A DNA stretch of 64,000 nucleotides, taken from NCBI GenBank assembly GCA_002238485.1, contig MPMG01000001.1, positions 248,001-312,000 of the forward strand, read 5' to 3'. A program made the translations under genes and the position numbers. Shown piece after piece: positions 62,427 through 64,000 of this stretch; the stretch's first letter is position 1, and each line of letters opens with the position of its first letter. The DNA is from Chloroflexi bacterium bin20. Lineage in GTDB: Bacteria > Chloroflexota > Anaerolineae > Aggregatilineales > Phototrophicaceae. The notes beneath the pieces were generated by a model. It was not told where the DNA came from. It saw only the letters and a program-made list of their open reading frames with translations, and made no database searches.

Positions 62427-63481
62427 GCCAAGTCCCGACCTATTCCATTGTCGCGCCGGTCTATAACGAAGTCGGCAACCTGCGGCCTTTCACCGCGCAG
62501 GTCCGTGCCGCTATGGACGGCTTGGGCGAACCCTGGGAATTGCTGCTGGTTGATGATGGCAGCAGCGATGGTTCGCGGGATTTGATGCTGGAGCTGGCGG
62601 CCGAGGACTCGCGATTGCGCGTCATCAGCTTCGCGCGCAATTTTGGCCACCAGATCGCTGTGACGGCTGGGGTTGATTATGCCAGCGGACGGGCGGTGGT
62701 GCTGATAGACGCCGATCTGCAAGATCCCCCGGCGGTCATCCCGCGTTTGATCGAGAAATGGCAGGAAGGCTACGATGTGGTCTATGCCGTGCGCGCCGTC
62801 CGCAAGGGCGAAAGCTGGCTGAAGCGGTTGAGCGCCAAGCTCTTCTACCGCATGATTCACCGCATCACCGACATCAACATCCCGGTCGACACTGGCGATT
62901 TCCGTCTTATGGACGCGCGGGTGGCGGCGGTGCTGCGGCAAATGCGCGAACACCGGCGCTTTGTGCGCGGCATGACTAGCTGGGTCGGATTTCGCCAAAC
63001 AGGCATCGAATATGTACGCGACGAGCGCACTTGGGGCGAAACGAAGTATCCGCTGCGCAAGATGATCGCCTTCGCGCTGGACGCCGTAACCAGCTTTTCG
63101 TTTTTTCCGCTGCAAATTATGATTGTTATCAGTCTGTTCCTGGGCGTGGCATCGCTGTTGTTGGGATTGGCGATCACGATCCTGCGCCTGACACAAGGCG
63201 AAGAATTTTTTGGCGGACAAGCCACCACTATCATGTTGTTGTTGCTGCTAAGCTCCTTTCAACTCTTTTTTCTCTTCGTCATCGGTCAATATGTCGCCCG
63301 CAGTTATGACGAAGCGCGCGACCGTCCACTCTATGTCGTGGCGTCCACAGCTGGCTTGGGGCAGGCGCGCGCGTCGAATCAACGGTTGCCCGCCCCTGGC
63401 GGAGCAGACGAAGCGACCGCGCTTGCCAAAGCGCACAGTCCAAGGCAAACTGAAGGCGAAGACAACAGGAGCGCTCGATGA
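62423..63481 (+). CDS. Family 2 glycosyltransferase, polyprenyl-phosphate sugar synthase type (DPM1/GtrB-like)
   Basis: The 352-residue protein has a GT-A domain with SIVAPVYNEVGNL (about residues 6-18), VDDGSSDGS (about residue 41), DADLQDPPAVIPRLI (about residue 94) and TGDFRLMD. Two C-terminal membrane helices follow (about residues 220-245 and 265-290), with a basic tail. Such enzymes transfer glucose, mannose or GlcNAc from a nucleotide donor to polyprenyl phosphate; they often feed GT-C enzymes like those at 4198 and 10566. Its GTG start overlaps the previous stop (GTGA) and its stop overlaps the next start (ATGA), so it lies mid-operon between two PLP enzymes. Confidence 0.88.
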   Translation: MSQVPTYSIVAPVYNEVGNLRPFTAQVRAAMDGLGEPWELLLVDDGSSDGSRDLMLELAAEDSRLRVISFARNFGHQIAVTAGVDYASGRAVVLIDADLQDPPAVIPRLIEKWQEGYDVVYAVRAVRKGESWLKRLSAKLFYRMIHRITDINIPVDTGDFRLMDARVAAVLRQMREHRRFVRGMTSWVGFRQTGIEYVRDERTWGETKYPLRKMIAFALDAVTSFSFFPLQIMIVISLFLGVASLLLGLAITILRLTQGEEFFGGQATTIMLLLLLSSFQLFFLFVIGQYVARSYDEARDRPLYVVASTAGLGQARASNQRLPAPGGADEATALAKAHSPRQTEGEDNRSAR

Positions 63482-64000
63482 TTACGGGTCCGACCTTTGA
63501 AGAAATGCTGCATCCGCAGACCATCGACTCGCAAGTGCGCGCAGGCGCGCTTGATGCGCTGGATGCCGACCCGCTCAATCCGCTCAATCTCTACAATATC
63601 ACCTGGCGGGACGCGCAAAATCAGGTGCTTCACCTGGTGCTCCCGCGCGAGCTGACCGGCGTCGATGCCCCTATCGTGCTCTTGTACGGCGGGCGTTTCC
63701 CCTCGGGCAGCCACAAGGTGGGCGCGGCCTATTCGGTGCTGCTAGAAAAACAACTGCTGGGCGAAGTCGATCCCGACCAGCACACGCTCGTCTGGCCCTC
63801 GACTGGCAATTATGGCATCGGCGGCGCTTTCATCGGCTGCCGCATGGAATATGACAGCATCGTCGTGCTGCCCGAAGAAATGAGCCAGGAACGTTTCGAG
63901 CGCATCGAACAGTACGGCGCGCGCATCATCCGCACGGCCGGCAGCGAAAGCAATGTCAAAGAAATCTATGATGAGGTGAACCGTCTGCGCGGCAGCGATC
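63478..64000 (+). CDS. PLP-dependent fold-type II enzyme, partial at window end
   Basis: The first 174 residues are present. They show LLYGGRFPSGSHKVGAAYSVLLEKQ with the PLP lysine (about residue 79), WPSTGNYGIGGAFIGCRMEYDSIVVLPEEMSQERFERIEQYGA (the phosphate-binding loop STGN and the following helix) and SESNVKEIYDEV. This is the cysteine synthase/diaminopropionate ammonia-lyase superfamily, of a type often labelled only as PLP-dependent protein. Together with 61170-62426 it would give two such enzymes in one purine-type operon. The catalytic role is unknown and the C-terminal half is outside the window. Confidence 0.8.
   Translation, partial: MITGPTFEEMLHPQTIDSQVRAGALDALDADPLNPLNLYNITWRDAQNQVLHLVLPRELTGVDAPIVLLYGGRFPSGSHKVGAAYSVLLEKQLLGEVDPDQHTLVWPSTGNYGIGGAFIGCRMEYDSIVVLPEEMSQERFERIEQYGARIIRTAGSESNVKEIYDEVNRLRGSD

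Overview
The window is 64 kb of compact, GC-rich bacterial chromosome with about 50 protein genes, two tRNA genes and no phage, IS or CRISPR sequence that I can see. No rRNA or other firm taxonomic marker is present. The gene mix (MalEFG and Dpp/Opp-type sugar importers whose binding proteins have plain, non-lipoprotein signal peptides; C-terminally extended GT-C membrane proteins; DUF971 and YgfZ proteins; frequent ATGA overlaps) fits a heterotrophic Chloroflexota (Anaerolineae-like) bacterium, perhaps marine. That placement is inference.

Layout. 1-14.7 kb: start of gyrA, a small membrane protein, birA, a HIT hydrolase, two large GT-C-like membrane proteins flanking a heterodimeric ABC exporter, a tandem-HTH regulator and a methyltransferase. 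14.7-35.3 kb: a catabolic island for an anhydrogalactose-containing, probably sulfated, galactan. It holds four GH117-type propeller domains in three genes, a formylglycine sulfatase, an unassigned TIM-barrel glycosidase candidate, a GMC flavoenzyme, an enolase-superfamily dehydratase/cycloisomerase, an MDR dehydrogenase, a KduD-like SDR, a GntR/FCD regulator, and a complete Dpp/Opp-type importer (binding protein, two permeases, two ATPases, one of them frameshifted). 35.5-43 kb: tRNA-Val, dcd, argS, then methyltransferase, ABC exporter and (alpha/alpha)6 glycosidase. 43-51 kb: DUF971 gene, malEFG without malK, MaoC hydratase, galT, an SH3/beta-lactamase-fold exoprotein. 51.4-64 kb: tRNA-Leu, an FtsB-like gene, ygfZ-gmk, then folD and a plus-strand purine/ureide-type operon (SsnA-like amidohydrolase, adenine deaminase, YgeY, YgeW, carbamate kinase, two PLP enzymes, a GT2 glycosyltransferase), cut by the window end.

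How the genes fit together. The island reads as import of oligosaccharides, cytoplasmic desulfation, exo-cleavage by GH117 enzymes to 3,6-anhydro-L-galactose, then conversion toward 2-keto-3-deoxygluconate (cycloisomerase, 5-dehydrogenase, KduD). The usual aldehyde dehydrogenase step is missing here and the GMC enzyme is a candidate substitute. Palindromic sites with TGTCAA/TTGACA arms or an ATTGTnnACAAT core lie at all three promoter regions of the island and probably bind the GntR protein encoded in it, making the five transcription units one local regulon. This regulon is the most interesting system in the window.
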